Assembly (NCBI GenBank): GCA_018821535.1
Contig: JAHJLV010000001.1
Span: forward strand, 62,001-126,000
Direction of reading: 5' to 3'
DNA from: Pseudomonadota bacterium
GTDB lineage: Bacteria; Desulfobacterota; Desulfobacteria; Desulfobacterales; Desulfobacteraceae
Length of the DNA stretch: 64,000 nucleotides
The notes below the pieces were generated by a model. It searched no databases. It was not told where the DNA came from and saw nothing but the letters and a program-made list of their open reading frames with translations. Made by a program: the position numbers and the translations under genes. Shown one piece after another: positions 25,518-34,544 of this stretch. The stretch's first letter is position 1. Every line of letters starts with the position of its first letter.

Positions 25518-26228
25518 ATGAAAATAACAGTAAACAATTATAAAGATGTTGATATCTATTCAAAAGAGGGTTTTGAACTCCTTTCCGAGCTTTGGCTTAA
25601 GGTTTATGCCCATAACAAATTAACCCATCAGGTGAGCTGGATGGGAATTCCGATTATCCAGGTTGCTGAAGATATCATTATGATGCAGGAATTGATATGG
25701 AAGATCAAACCCGATGTCATTATTGAATGTGGAGTGGCCCATGGTGGAAGTTTAATTTTTTATTCTTCATTGATGGAACTCATAGGTAATGGGCGAGTGA
25801 TTGGTGTGGATGTGGAAATCAGACCGCATAACCGGATTGCGATTGAGAGTCATTCTATGGCAACTCGGATAACCCTCATCGAAGGCAGTTCAATAGCAAT
25901 GGAGACGCTTAAAAAAGTGGAATCATTAGTGCAAGCCAATGAAAAGGTTATGGTGGTTCTCGATTCAAACCATTCAACAGATCATGTGGCTAAAGAACTT
26001 GAGCTATATCATAAATTTGTCACACCAGAGAGCTACCTCGTTGCCATGGATGGGGCCCAGGCTTTCGTGTGGGATATTCCAAATGGTAAAAAAGAATGGA
26101 AAACAGATAATCCACTTTTAGCTATTGAATCGTTTATGAAGGACAATGAAATGTTCGAAATAGATGAGCATTATACACGGTTGAAGGTGACAGCTAACCC
26201 CAAAGGATTTTTGAAAAGACTTAAATAA
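25518..26228 (+). CDS. CmcI/RhmI-type methyltransferase-fold protein (cephalosporin hydroxylase family)
   Basis: A 236-residue Rossmann-fold protein with VIIECGVAHGGSLIFYSSLM (SAM-site glycine loop), RVIGVDVEIRPHNR, VMVVLDSNHSTDHVAKEL (metal and substrate residues Asp/His), and YLVAMDGAQAF. The family was named for cephalosporin hydroxylase CmcI, but members in LPS loci are generally taken to be O-methyltransferases. Probable role: methylation of a sugar in the cluster's glycan. AAGAAGG precedes the ATG. Confidence 0.8.
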   Translation: MKITVNNYKDVDIYSKEGFELLSELWLKVYAHNKLTHQVSWMGIPIIQVAEDIIMMQELIWKIKPDVIIECGVAHGGSLIFYSSLMELIGNGRVIGVDVEIRPHNRIAIESHSMATRITLIEGSSIAMETLKKVESLVQANEKVMVVLDSNHSTDHVAKELELYHKFVTPESYLVAMDGAQAFVWDIPNGKKEWKTDNPLLAIESFMKDNEMFEIDEHYTRLKVTANPKGFLKRLK

Positions 26229-26275
26229 GGTTTGCGAATGATTTTTGACCTGACGCTTAAAGATAAGGAGTAAAT

Positions 26276-27085
26276 GTGGATATTCAGACAAGTCACATAT
26301 GTAACCTGCTCAGTCTTGAATTAATAGCTGAATATTATAGTGTAGAGGCTTCATTATTGAAACAATATTATACAGAGCTTTATGACGATACTGTTTTTAT
26401 AAATGCGCTGAATAGAAAGATAGAAGACTGTCAGCCGTTTTATTCAGAAGGCCTTTTTTCCAGGAAGGATATTGATACTGTCGACTGGTTTGGTAATCAG
26501 AGAATTTCACTGTATGTTCTTATCCGGCTTTTAAAACCTGAGTTGTGTGTTGAAACTGGTGTCTTTTATGGTGGGACAACAGCCTTTATTCTTAATGCGA
26601 TTTCTAAAAATAAAACCGGACGGCTCATTTCCATAGATTTACCGGGAAACAATGAAGAACAAATGAATTATGCTCGACATTCAAATGTCGGCTGCAGTGA
26701 GATAATCCCTGATGGTCTTAGAACTGGGTTTATTGTGCCTGATTATTTGAAGGATTCTTGGGAACTGAAATTAGATGACAGCAGGGAAGTTATTCCTCAA
26801 TTAGTTGAACCGGTTGGATTCTTCTCTCATGACAGTGAACACAGCCATGATTTTATTTTAAGTGAATTAAATCTTGTTAAAGCGAAATTAAGTCAAAATG
26901 CAACTATCTTTGCTGATGATGTAAACTGGTCCAATGGTTTTTTGGAGTTTTGTGTAAAAGAAAAACTGTATCCTTTGTTTTTGACGGATAATGGCAAAGG
27001 TTCTCTGAAAATGAGACTGGGTATGACCTGGATGAACCATCCGAACAATGGCAAACAGGAAGTAACGGGTAGCAGTACAAAGTAA
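26276..27085 (+). CDS. Class I SAM-dependent methyltransferase (Methyltransf_24-like)
   Basis: The middle of this 269-residue protein has LCVETGVFYGGTTAFILNAI and RLISIDLPGNN, the SAM-binding loop and acidic residue, followed by VGFFSHDSEHSHDFILSEL and NATIFADDVNW as in Methyltransf_24/CmcI relatives. The first ~75 residues are helical and unassigned. The GTG start is supported by AAGGAG 6 nt upstream. Likely an O-methyltransferase acting on the glycan or its precursor, beside a related gene. Confidence 0.75.
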   Translation: MDIQTSHICNLLSLELIAEYYSVEASLLKQYYTELYDDTVFINALNRKIEDCQPFYSEGLFSRKDIDTVDWFGNQRISLYVLIRLLKPELCVETGVFYGGTTAFILNAISKNKTGRLISIDLPGNNEEQMNYARHSNVGCSEIIPDGLRTGFIVPDYLKDSWELKLDDSREVIPQLVEPVGFFSHDSEHSHDFILSELNLVKAKLSQNATIFADDVNWSNGFLEFCVKEKLYPLFLTDNGKGSLKMRLGMTWMNHPNNGKQEVTGSSTK

Positions 27086-27894
27086 TGCATTGGGATAATA
27101 CCATGAGTTCAGCGGCAGAAATCAGAAAAAGAATATTAAGAATTATACATCAATCCAGAGCGTCGCACATTGGGTCATCTCTATCTGTGGTCGAAATTTT
27201 GAACGCTATTTACAGCATTGTCGATTTGAAGAAGATACTTTTACAACAAAATGACCGCGACAGGGTTATCCTGAGCAAAGGCCATGCTGCTGCAGCTCTG
27301 TATGCTGTATTGAACCATTATGGTTTGATGGATGATAAAACACTCGATACCTATTATCAAAATAATTCGGTACTGGGTGGACATGTTTCGCATTCGGTTA
27401 ATTGTGTCGAACATTCGACAGGTGCCTTGGGCCATGGGCTTGCTGTGGGTGTTGGGATGGCAGTGGGATTGCGATCGAAAAAACTGAATGGCCGGGTGTT
27501 CGTTGTGACAGGTGATGGTGAAATGCATGAAGGGAGTAACTGGGAGTCTCTTATGCTTGCTGGTCATTTAAGACTGGGAAACTTGTGTGTTCTGGTGGAT
27601 AATAATAAGCTGGGTGGTGTCGGGCCCACTAAAAATTGCTGTAGCCTTGATTCTCTGAGTGACAAATTTAAAGCATTCGGAATAGAAGGCTACAATGTGG
27701 ACGGACATTCGGAAAAGGAAATTACAGATATTTTACATTACACTTCAAAAAATGATAAGCCGGTTGGCATTGTCTGTCATACAGTAAAGGGTAAGGGTGT
27801 ATCATTTATGGAACATGAAAATGTCTGGCACTATCGCCCCCCTGATAAGGAAGCCTATGATATGGCTATCAAAGAAATTGAAAAAGAAAACTAA
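27085..27894 (+). CDS. Transketolase-like protein, thiamine-diphosphate-binding (N-terminal) subunit
   Basis: Only the first transketolase domain is present (269 residues): IRKRILRIIHQSRASHIGSS, ILSKGHAAAALYAVLN, HSTGALGHGLAVGVGMAVGL, and the ThDP motif GDGEMHEGSNWE...NLCVLVDNNKLG. The pyrimidine-binding half is the next gene, so this is a split, two-subunit enzyme. Split transketolases in sugar clusters are thought to transfer a two-carbon ketol unit onto a keto-sugar or to make special precursors rather than to serve central metabolism. The ATG at 27085 overlaps the preceding stop; ATG 27103 is an alternative start. Confidence 0.85.
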   Translation: MHWDNTMSSAAEIRKRILRIIHQSRASHIGSSLSVVEILNAIYSIVDLKKILLQQNDRDRVILSKGHAAAALYAVLNHYGLMDDKTLDTYYQNNSVLGGHVSHSVNCVEHSTGALGHGLAVGVGMAVGLRSKKLNGRVFVVTGDGEMHEGSNWESLMLAGHLRLGNLCVLVDNNKLGGVGPTKNCCSLDSLSDKFKAFGIEGYNVDGHSEKEITDILHYTSKNDKPVGIVCHTVKGKGVSFMEHENVWHYRPPDKEAYDMAIKEIEKEN

Positions 27895-27896
27895 AT

Positions 27897-28808
27897 ATGC
27901 GAAATGTTTTTTTTGATATATTAAAAAAATATATGCGGAAAGACAAAACATTATTTTTGGTTACCGCTGATATGGGACTTGGGTTGCTTGATTCATTTGA
28001 AGAAGAATTTCCAGATAGATTTTTAAATGTAGGTATTGCAGAGCAAAATATGGTCGGGGTCTGCGCCGGTCTCTGTAATCTGGGCTTTAAACCCTTTTGT
28101 TATACAATCTCAAATTTTTTAATACAACGGTGTTTCGAACAAATCAGAAATGATGTTTGCATGCATAAATATCCAATTACTTTGGTTGGAACCTCCACCG
28201 GTTTTGATAATGGGCTGCTGGGGGCGACGCACCAGGTTCTTGACGACATCGGGTGCCTTAAAGCGCTTCCGAATATGGCCATATATTCTCCAGCAACCAA
28301 CAATATCATCGAACCTATTTTAAAAGAAATATTTTCTAACAAAGGGCCGGCTTATGTTAGAATCGGTAAATCCAGCATAGATTTGCCAAGAAACAGCAAT
28401 AACATCAACTTTTTTATAACAGAGAAACCAACAGCAAACATTTTGCTTGTTACCCACGGTACAAGCCTGAAAAATTGTATGGATGCTGCTGATAAAATAA
28501 AAGACACAGATATTTATTGCATAAATAAAATAAAACCCATGGACAAACTCTTTGCCGAATTTGTGAGAAAATACAATGACATCATTGTGATTGAAGATCA
28601 TTTTGGATCATCTGGACTTTATAACTCCATTTGTCAGAATTTATGTGAAAATGATTTGCAGGATTTAAAAATATACTCATTAAGTCCATCTGATAATTAT
28701 GAAGAAGTGGTTGGGGACAGTGATTATTTTGCTGATAAATTCGGTTATTCCAGTTTGAAAATTAAGGATCTTGTTAAAAAGATCCAACAGAAAAGGTATG
28801 ATGATTGA
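27897..28808 (+). CDS. Transketolase-like protein, pyrimidine-binding and C-terminal subunit
   Basis: This 303-residue protein complements the preceding subunit. FLVTADMGLGLLDSFEEEFP, FLNVGIAEQNMVGVCAGLCN (catalytic Glu for ThDP activation) and QIRNDVCMHKYPITLVGTST form the pyrimidine-binding domain, and residues ~180-300 form the C-terminal domain with ILLVTHGTSLKNCM and DIIVIEDHFGSSGLYNSI. The 2-nt gap between the two genes indicates a heteromeric enzyme. Alternative: a 1-deoxyxylulose-5-phosphate synthase-like activity, less likely because that enzyme is normally one chain. Confidence 0.85.
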   Translation: MRNVFFDILKKYMRKDKTLFLVTADMGLGLLDSFEEEFPDRFLNVGIAEQNMVGVCAGLCNLGFKPFCYTISNFLIQRCFEQIRNDVCMHKYPITLVGTSTGFDNGLLGATHQVLDDIGCLKALPNMAIYSPATNNIIEPILKEIFSNKGPAYVRIGKSSIDLPRNSNNINFFITEKPTANILLVTHGTSLKNCMDAADKIKDTDIYCINKIKPMDKLFAEFVRKYNDIIVIEDHFGSSGLYNSICQNLCENDLQDLKIYSLSPSDNYEEVVGDSDYFADKFGYSSLKIKDLVKKIQQKRYDD

Positions 28809-30174
28809 TATAAATGACAAAAAAAAGTTGATTGAAAAAATTAATCTTCTTGGACCCTGGACCCATGGTTATTTCGAATTGGGAAACGGTATCGTTATAG
28901 AAGATAACGATGATATCCAAAAACCACGGCTGTTGAAATTCAAAAAATATTTTAAAGAGATAATCCGTAGCCATTACCAGAAAGAAACGCTTGAAGATAA
29001 AACTTTATGCGAAATAGGTTGCTATACAGGCTATTTTGTATTCGAGATGCTAAAGTGTTTCAACTTCATGAAGGTCACCGGCCTTGAGCCTAGAGAGAGA
29101 AATCTCGCCAAAGCTAGGTTTATCAAACAACTTTTTGAACTCAGTGACCAGAAGTTCGAGCTAAGGGAGTATGATATTCTCAACTCTGGTCCAACCACCG
29201 AAAAATATGATGTCGTTTTGATGCCTGGCGTTTTGCATCATTTGGACAATCATCTAAATGCATTGCAAAATTTGTATAGCATGACCCGTGAACTTTGTAT
29301 CATAGAGACACTCGTCCTACCTGGGGAGCTTAACAACGATCAATCGCGAAAATACTTAGAGCTGAAAGACAGTTTCTATAAGGATAACCATGATTATTTT
29401 GGATTAGTCGGATACAAGTATGAGTCTGGTGATCTGGACGGATCTGCAGTTCGGGGCGGAATTGTCGCTGTCCCTACCGTAAAAGCTTTGATGATGATGT
29501 TAAAGCATGTCGGCTTCGATGATATTGAAATATATAAGTCCGAAGAAGACCTTAAAAAGGAGATTTACCATCCAAATCTATACCGTAATACCACGGGGGT
29601 TATTATTAGTTGCACCAAACGCAAGACAAAGAATGAGAAAAATCTGATCACGGCCAATAAACTGAACATAGAAAAGAATGAAATTTATACCAGTCTACCT
29701 TATAGTATTATAGCGGAAGTCTATGCCTATACAGTCGGGAAAAAACAAATTAACGAACTTGCGGATATCTCCAGATGGGTTGTGGTAAGCCAAGAACAAT
29801 ATAGCACGCCTGAAGGGGATGTGGCTTGGAAACAATTGGGCGGAGAAACCGATTTGTCAATAGATGAACTATGCATTATAGCAACGTTGAAACATGCGTT
29901 TGAGCAAAAAGTTGCATTCGAGTACGCCAAAGCCTTGTATCAGAAGGAGTGTATAGAAGATTGTTTATCAATTTTAAAAAAATTGATAACAGTTTGTAAT
30001 TTGGATTGGCGCACTGTTTATAGGACGTATTTCCTATTATCTTTGATTTATTATGATAGACAAGAATATAACAATAGTAGCGATTATCTGGAAAAGTCAT
30101 TAAGGGCATACCCAAATTTTTTATTGGCTAAGAACTTCAGTGAAAAATTATCAGATAAAATTCGCTGCACCTAA
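28798..30174 (+). CDS. CmoB-like methyltransferase fused to a helical-repeat C-terminal region
   Basis: Residues ~1-270 are a SAM-dependent methyltransferase: GPWTHGYFELGNG at the start, LCEIGCYTGYFVFEMLK for SAM binding, VTGLEPRERNLAKARF, and YDVVLMPGVLHHLDN. This resembles CmoB-type proteins, although its place in a glycan cluster argues for a sugar substrate. Residues ~300-458 are a separate mostly helical region, with TPR-like helix pairs near the end (YRTYFLLSLIYYDRQEYNNS). The start overlaps the transketolase subunit by 11 nt; earlier in-frame starts run deeper into that gene. Confidence 0.72.
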   Translation: MMIDINDKKKLIEKINLLGPWTHGYFELGNGIVIEDNDDIQKPRLLKFKKYFKEIIRSHYQKETLEDKTLCEIGCYTGYFVFEMLKCFNFMKVTGLEPRERNLAKARFIKQLFELSDQKFELREYDILNSGPTTEKYDVVLMPGVLHHLDNHLNALQNLYSMTRELCIIETLVLPGELNNDQSRKYLELKDSFYKDNHDYFGLVGYKYESGDLDGSAVRGGIVAVPTVKALMMMLKHVGFDDIEIYKSEEDLKKEIYHPNLYRNTTGVIISCTKRKTKNEKNLITANKLNIEKNEIYTSLPYSIIAEVYAYTVGKKQINELADISRWVVVSQEQYSTPEGDVAWKQLGGETDLSIDELCIIATLKHAFEQKVAFEYAKALYQKECIEDCLSILKKLITVCNLDWRTVYRTYFLLSLIYYDRQEYNNSSDYLEKSLRAYPNFLLAKNFSEKLSDKIRCT

Positions 30175-30233
30175 AGAGTAAGTTCCGGATATAGTTCCAA
30201 TACTAATTAATATATCTTAGACGAGAGGGGTCA

Positions 30234-31259
30234 ATGAAGGAGAGAATCGCGGTTGACAAGTATAGTAAGGCTCTTTTGCGCAAGGTGCCTGAGGATGTGC
30301 TTGCAGAAGAACTTGGTGAAAAATATACCGATTATCGAAAGCGTTGGCATGATGCACAAACATTCAAGGTGCGCACACCCTTCCCGATACATCTTGACAT
30401 TGAACTTTCCTATAAGTGCAATCTTAAGTGTATTATGTGCCCCTATGGAGACCCAACTTATGTGCATCCCGCTTACAAGGGACAAAGTCTTGATACATCG
30501 CGTATTAAAGAGATAATTAAAGAAGGAGTACCATTAGGCTTATCTGCTTTGCGCTATAATGGTCTCAGCGAGCCATTGTTGGAAAAGTCGCTGGTCGAAC
30601 TGATTCGATATGCTAAGGAAAATGGCATACTTGACATTTTCCTTACAACCAATGGCATGTTACTAAATAAAAAAATGGCTATTGACCTGATAGAATCCGG
30701 TCTAACACACATTATGGTTTCCATTGATGCTGCCACAGCAGAAACCTATAACAAAATTAGAGTGGGTGGCAATTATGAGCGGGTGGTAAAAAATGTAAAT
30801 CGGTTTCTCGAAATTCGCGAAAATTTAGGCTCGCAGTTGCCTGTGTTCAGGTTAACTTACACAAAAATGCAGCCAAATATAGGCGAGGTAAATGCCTTCG
30901 TTGATATGTGGAAAGACAAGGTCGATCATATTGCAATAGCCGGATATTTAAACAATATTCAGAATAAAGAGCAGAACGACAATTTGGCTTGTACACCGTT
31001 GCGTCCATCTGCGCAAACGGAATTTCATTGCTGGCAACCATGGTCGCGCTGCACAATATTCTCAAATGGCGATGTATTCCCGTGCTGCATGAATTATGGC
31101 AGGTCAACTCCTGTCGGGAATATATTCAAAGAAGACCTTACTTCAATTTGGCAATCGGATAGAGTTCGGTTTATTCAGGATATCAACCGTAAAGGCGAGT
31201 ACTTCAAAGACCCAACTTGTAAAGCGTGCGTATCCAAACGAGATATTTTTGAAGCTTAA
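30234..31259 (+). CDS. Radical SAM/SPASM-domain protein
   Basis: The radical SAM cluster motif CNLKCIMC occurs at residues 62-69 (CX3CX2C). The C-terminal ~80 residues are a SPASM-type auxiliary cluster domain with CTIFSNGDVFPCCMNYG, VGNIFKEDLTSIW and DPTCKACVSKR. The family includes peptide-modifying enzymes, but relatives in O-antigen loci are uncharacterised and may act on sugars or lipids. No small peptide gene is next to it. GAGAGGGG precedes the ATG. It heads a block with two cobalamin-type radical SAM genes. Confidence 0.85.
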   Translation: MKERIAVDKYSKALLRKVPEDVLAEELGEKYTDYRKRWHDAQTFKVRTPFPIHLDIELSYKCNLKCIMCPYGDPTYVHPAYKGQSLDTSRIKEIIKEGVPLGLSALRYNGLSEPLLEKSLVELIRYAKENGILDIFLTTNGMLLNKKMAIDLIESGLTHIMVSIDAATAETYNKIRVGGNYERVVKNVNRFLEIRENLGSQLPVFRLTYTKMQPNIGEVNAFVDMWKDKVDHIAIAGYLNNIQNKEQNDNLACTPLRPSAQTEFHCWQPWSRCTIFSNGDVFPCCMNYGRSTPVGNIFKEDLTSIWQSDRVRFIQDINRKGEYFKDPTCKACVSKRDIFEA

Positions 31260-31359
31260 ATTAAGGCGATATAAACCATTATTGTATTGATACTGGATCA
31301 ACTCTTAAAATATTAATTTCATATTTCCATTGTTCGGAATTCAAACCAAGGAAGTGAAA

Positions 31360-32901
31360 ATGCAAATTCTTTTTATTTATATTAATCCAACTGGCAGAAC
31401 TGCGGTACCACCTAATATTTCTTTGTTAATTGGTAATCTAAAAGCCAAAACAGATCATTTGGTTGAGGTGTTTGATACATCCTTCTATCCTTTTGACCTT
31501 GGTGAACCAAAAGTGAAGGCTGCTTGGAGTTCAGGTTACTTTGTTCCGGTTGTGAATAATATCACAATTCCTCCCAAAAAAGAAAACATGATGCATGATC
31601 TCGACCAAATGGTTCAAACAATCAAACCTGATTTAATTGCAGTAAGTTGCTATTCAAATCAGTTTGAAATTGTCTGTAGAATACTTTCACATTTAAAAAA
31701 TCATTATTCCTATATACCGAATATCGTTGGGGGGGCTCACCCATCATTTGTTCCAGAGGAAGTTATTAAGAAAGATTTTGTTGATATGATATGTGTCGGG
31801 GAAGGTGAGGACATGTTAATTGATCTCTGCGACTGTATAGACAATAGCGATGACTATTCCAGCTTGCCAGGCTTGTGGCTTAAAAAAGATGGAAAAATCA
31901 TCCGCAATCCGATTGGGAGGCCGACCGATCTAAATCAACTGGGGGCCCCTGATTGGACGGTTTTCGCACCTGAACATATCTATCAGCCATTCCACGGCAG
32001 ATATTATCGGACAGGTATGATTGAGTTTGGGAGAGGGTGTCCCAATCATTGTACTTACTGTGCCAACAATGAGTATTTAAATATTTATAAAAACCACAAA
32101 GCATCCTATTTTCGTCACCGAAACCCCCAAAAATTCATTAGCTATCTTAAAGAGTTTAAAAATAAGTGGGAGTTGGAACTGATCTATTTTCAAGACGGCA
32201 CTTTTCTAACCATGCCTCTGAGAGTATTACAAGAATTGGCTGATTTATATCAAAAAGAAATAGATATTCCCTGTATTATCTTAACCACGGCAACGACTAT
32301 CAACGATGCTACCCTCAAATGTCTAAAAAAAATGCGCTGTGTATATATCAATTTAGGGATTGAGGAAGGAAACCCGGAATTCAGGAAAAAAGTTTTAAGG
32401 CGAAATATGTCTGACAGCGATATCATCAAGGCTTTCAAATTAATAAGAGATTATGGGATATATAGTGCGGCATACAACGTGATCGGGTTTCCCTTTGAAA
32501 CCCGGGAAGATATTTTTAAAACCATTGAGCTTAACAAGGAGTGTCAACCGGATTCAGTGTATGTCCAAATCTTTTATCCGATTGCTGGATGCGAATTATA
32601 TGACCTATGTCTCAAGGAGGGTTACTTTGACCGCAGTAATGAGACGCTTCACAGCCAGATTCTCGATATGGGGAATGTCTCATTGCTGGATAATTTGGAG
32701 ATAACAAGGCAGGAGATTCATAACCTGATTAAGACTTTTTATCTTTATGTGCGAATGGATAAGGAGCATTGGCCTTTTATAGAGATGCTTGAGGAAGATA
32801 CACCTTCTAACAGAAAAATTATTGAACATTTTACAAATAATTATTGGAAGAAAGAGCCCAGTTTTATTGAAAAGGAATCGTTAGAATCATTTGGCAGATA
32901 G
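31360..32901 (+). CDS. B12-binding-domain radical SAM protein 1
   Basis: The N-terminal ~150 residues look like a cobalamin-binding Rossmann domain (IKPDLIAVSCYSNQFEIVCR, then IPNIVGGAHPSFVPEE, with VGEGED), and GRGCPNHCTYC near residue 227 binds the radical [4Fe-4S] cluster. The rest completes the TIM barrel (LELIYFQDGTFLTM, INLGIEEGNPEFRKKVLRR). Such B12 radical SAM enzymes methylate unactivated carbons or catalyse ring rearrangements. The longer TTG start at 31330 is unlikely; ATG 31360 follows AAGGAAG. Confidence 0.85.
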   Translation: MQILFIYINPTGRTAVPPNISLLIGNLKAKTDHLVEVFDTSFYPFDLGEPKVKAAWSSGYFVPVVNNITIPPKKENMMHDLDQMVQTIKPDLIAVSCYSNQFEIVCRILSHLKNHYSYIPNIVGGAHPSFVPEEVIKKDFVDMICVGEGEDMLIDLCDCIDNSDDYSSLPGLWLKKDGKIIRNPIGRPTDLNQLGAPDWTVFAPEHIYQPFHGRYYRTGMIEFGRGCPNHCTYCANNEYLNIYKNHKASYFRHRNPQKFISYLKEFKNKWELELIYFQDGTFLTMPLRVLQELADLYQKEIDIPCIILTTATTINDATLKCLKKMRCVYINLGIEEGNPEFRKKVLRRNMSDSDIIKAFKLIRDYGIYSAAYNVIGFPFETREDIFKTIELNKECQPDSVYVQIFYPIAGCELYDLCLKEGYFDRSNETLHSQILDMGNVSLLDNLEITRQEIHNLIKTFYLYVRMDKEHWPFIEMLEEDTPSNRKIIEHFTNNYWKKEPSFIEKESLESFGR

Positions 32902-32948
32902 AACCCTATACTAATTATTATAATAGAACAAACCGGAGGAGAAATTAT

Positions 32949-34439
32949 ATGAAGATCGCTTTCATTCAGGAAGAAGTATATACATTCATGGGCTATATGT
33001 ATTTGGCCGCCGTAGCTAAGAAATTGAAGCACGATTGTGAGGTGTTTATTCGTGGAAATGATGAAAACTTTATGAAATCGTTGATTGAGTATTCTCCGGA
33101 AGTCGTCTGTTTTAATACTGCGACGCCGAAGTATCAATTCACACGGGAAACGGCTTGTGAAATCAAAAAAAAAATCCCTAGCTGTATGATTCTGGTTGGA
33201 GGATGGCATCCTACATTTTGCCCAGAGATACTAGAAATGGAAGATTTTTTCGATGCAGTATGCCTTGGTGAGGGTGAGCTTCCTTTTAAAATCTTCCTGG
33301 AATCTTATCCTGATGAAGAGAAGATGAAGACAATCCCTAATTTTCATATAAAAATTGATAATAAGGTTTATCAGAATCCGATGTTGGATGCCATCGATAA
33401 CTTAGATAGTATTGAGTTCCCTGATCGATCAATTTATTATGATAAATACCCCATCCTTAGAGATCAACATACTAAAATATTTATGATTGGAAGGGGTTGC
33501 CCTTACCCTTGTACGTTTTGTTTTAATACAATGATGAAAAATCTGTACAAAAATAAAGGACAATATGTCAGGTTTAGAAGTCCGGAGAATATCATAGAAG
33601 AGATTAAGCAAGTTAAAAGTAAATATCCATTAAAATATATAAAGTTTAATGATGACACGTTGAATTACAATAGAAAATGGCTCATGCAATTTTTAGAAAT
33701 TTATGAGAAAGAAATAAAAATTCCCTTTATCGCTGTTTGTCGCATTGATCGGTTAGATGAAGAACTCGTTAAAAAATTCAAAGATGCGGGTGTGGACAAA
33801 ATAAATTTTAGCATTGAGCAGGGCAATGAAGAGTTTCGGGCTAAAGTGCTCAAACGGCCAATGAAGAACAAAGACATTATTGAGGGATGTCGACTTCTTC
33901 GGAAATATAATATTCGGTTTTATATAAGTAATATGATCGGTTTGCCCGGAGAAACCTTGGATCTAGCTTTGGAGACACTGAAAATGAACCAAATTGTCAA
34001 GCCAACTGCTGCAGCGGCTGGCATTTTTATGCCTTATCCGGGAACGGAAATTCATGAAAGTATGAAAGAACAGGGATATCTCTCCAAAGAATATAAATTA
34101 GACAGTGTTGCATCGCAACTCACATGGGGAACAAACAATGTCACACCTACAAGTTATGTTGTCAGTGATGAAATTAACAAATTAATTAATCTCCATAGTT
34201 TTTTTTCATTTTTAGTCAAACACCCTAAATTTTTGTGTATAGTAAAACCCTTGCTTAATTTGCCACCCAATCGATACTTTGAAATGTTCACTAACTGGTA
34301 TGTCTTCAAAACTAAATATCAATATTCAGCAACTCGGGAAGAGAGCATAAGTTATATATGGTTGTTATTACGAAATATTTTCCCTTTATCAATACGAACG
34401 AAAATTGAAAAAATGATAGGTTTTCAAGTGGTAATATAA
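32949..34439 (+). CDS. B12-binding-domain radical SAM protein 2
   Basis: Same architecture as the preceding gene. The cobalamin domain includes SPEVVCFNTATPKYQFTRET and CMILVGGWHPTFCPEILEME, with VCLGEGELP. GRGCPYPCTFC near residue 184 is the radical cluster motif, followed by IKFNDDTLNYN and INFSIEQGNEEFRAKVLKRP. The C-terminal ~120 residues are longer than in the barrel alone. A strong GGAGGAG lies 8 nt before the ATG. The shared end-of-barrel words with the previous gene suggest duplication. Confidence 0.85.
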   Translation: MKIAFIQEEVYTFMGYMYLAAVAKKLKHDCEVFIRGNDENFMKSLIEYSPEVVCFNTATPKYQFTRETACEIKKKIPSCMILVGGWHPTFCPEILEMEDFFDAVCLGEGELPFKIFLESYPDEEKMKTIPNFHIKIDNKVYQNPMLDAIDNLDSIEFPDRSIYYDKYPILRDQHTKIFMIGRGCPYPCTFCFNTMMKNLYKNKGQYVRFRSPENIIEEIKQVKSKYPLKYIKFNDDTLNYNRKWLMQFLEIYEKEIKIPFIAVCRIDRLDEELVKKFKDAGVDKINFSIEQGNEEFRAKVLKRPMKNKDIIEGCRLLRKYNIRFYISNMIGLPGETLDLALETLKMNQIVKPTAAAAGIFMPYPGTEIHESMKEQGYLSKEYKLDSVASQLTWGTNNVTPTSYVVSDEINKLINLHSFFSFLVKHPKFLCIVKPLLNLPPNRYFEMFTNWYVFKTKYQYSATREESISYIWLLLRNIFPLSIRTKIEKMIGFQVVI

Positions 34440-34480
34440 AACTATCTTTTTTTGCTATTCAGAGGAAAATTTTGGCTGAA

Positions 34481-34514
34481 TATAATCCTTTTATACGATT
34501 ATAAAAGGATTATA
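34481..34514. repeat. Perfect 15-bp inverted repeat between a radical SAM gene and wzm
   Basis: TATAATCCTTTTATA (34481-34495), loop CGAT, TATAAAAGGATTATA (34500-34514). The stem is perfect but AT-rich and no T-run follows, so it is not a classic terminator. It lies 30 nt before the wzm start, and a smaller CAAC/GTTG hairpin follows it. It could be a regulator-binding operator or an attenuating mRNA stem for exporter expression. Confidence 0.6.
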
Positions 34515-34544
34515 ACAACGATTTTGTTGGATTGGATATAAAAA

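Noticed and set aside
27085..28808. Split transketolase as the central-metabolism enzyme
   Set aside because: It lies inside a run of overlapping sugar-modification genes and is split into subunits; context favours a specialised role, though this is not proven.
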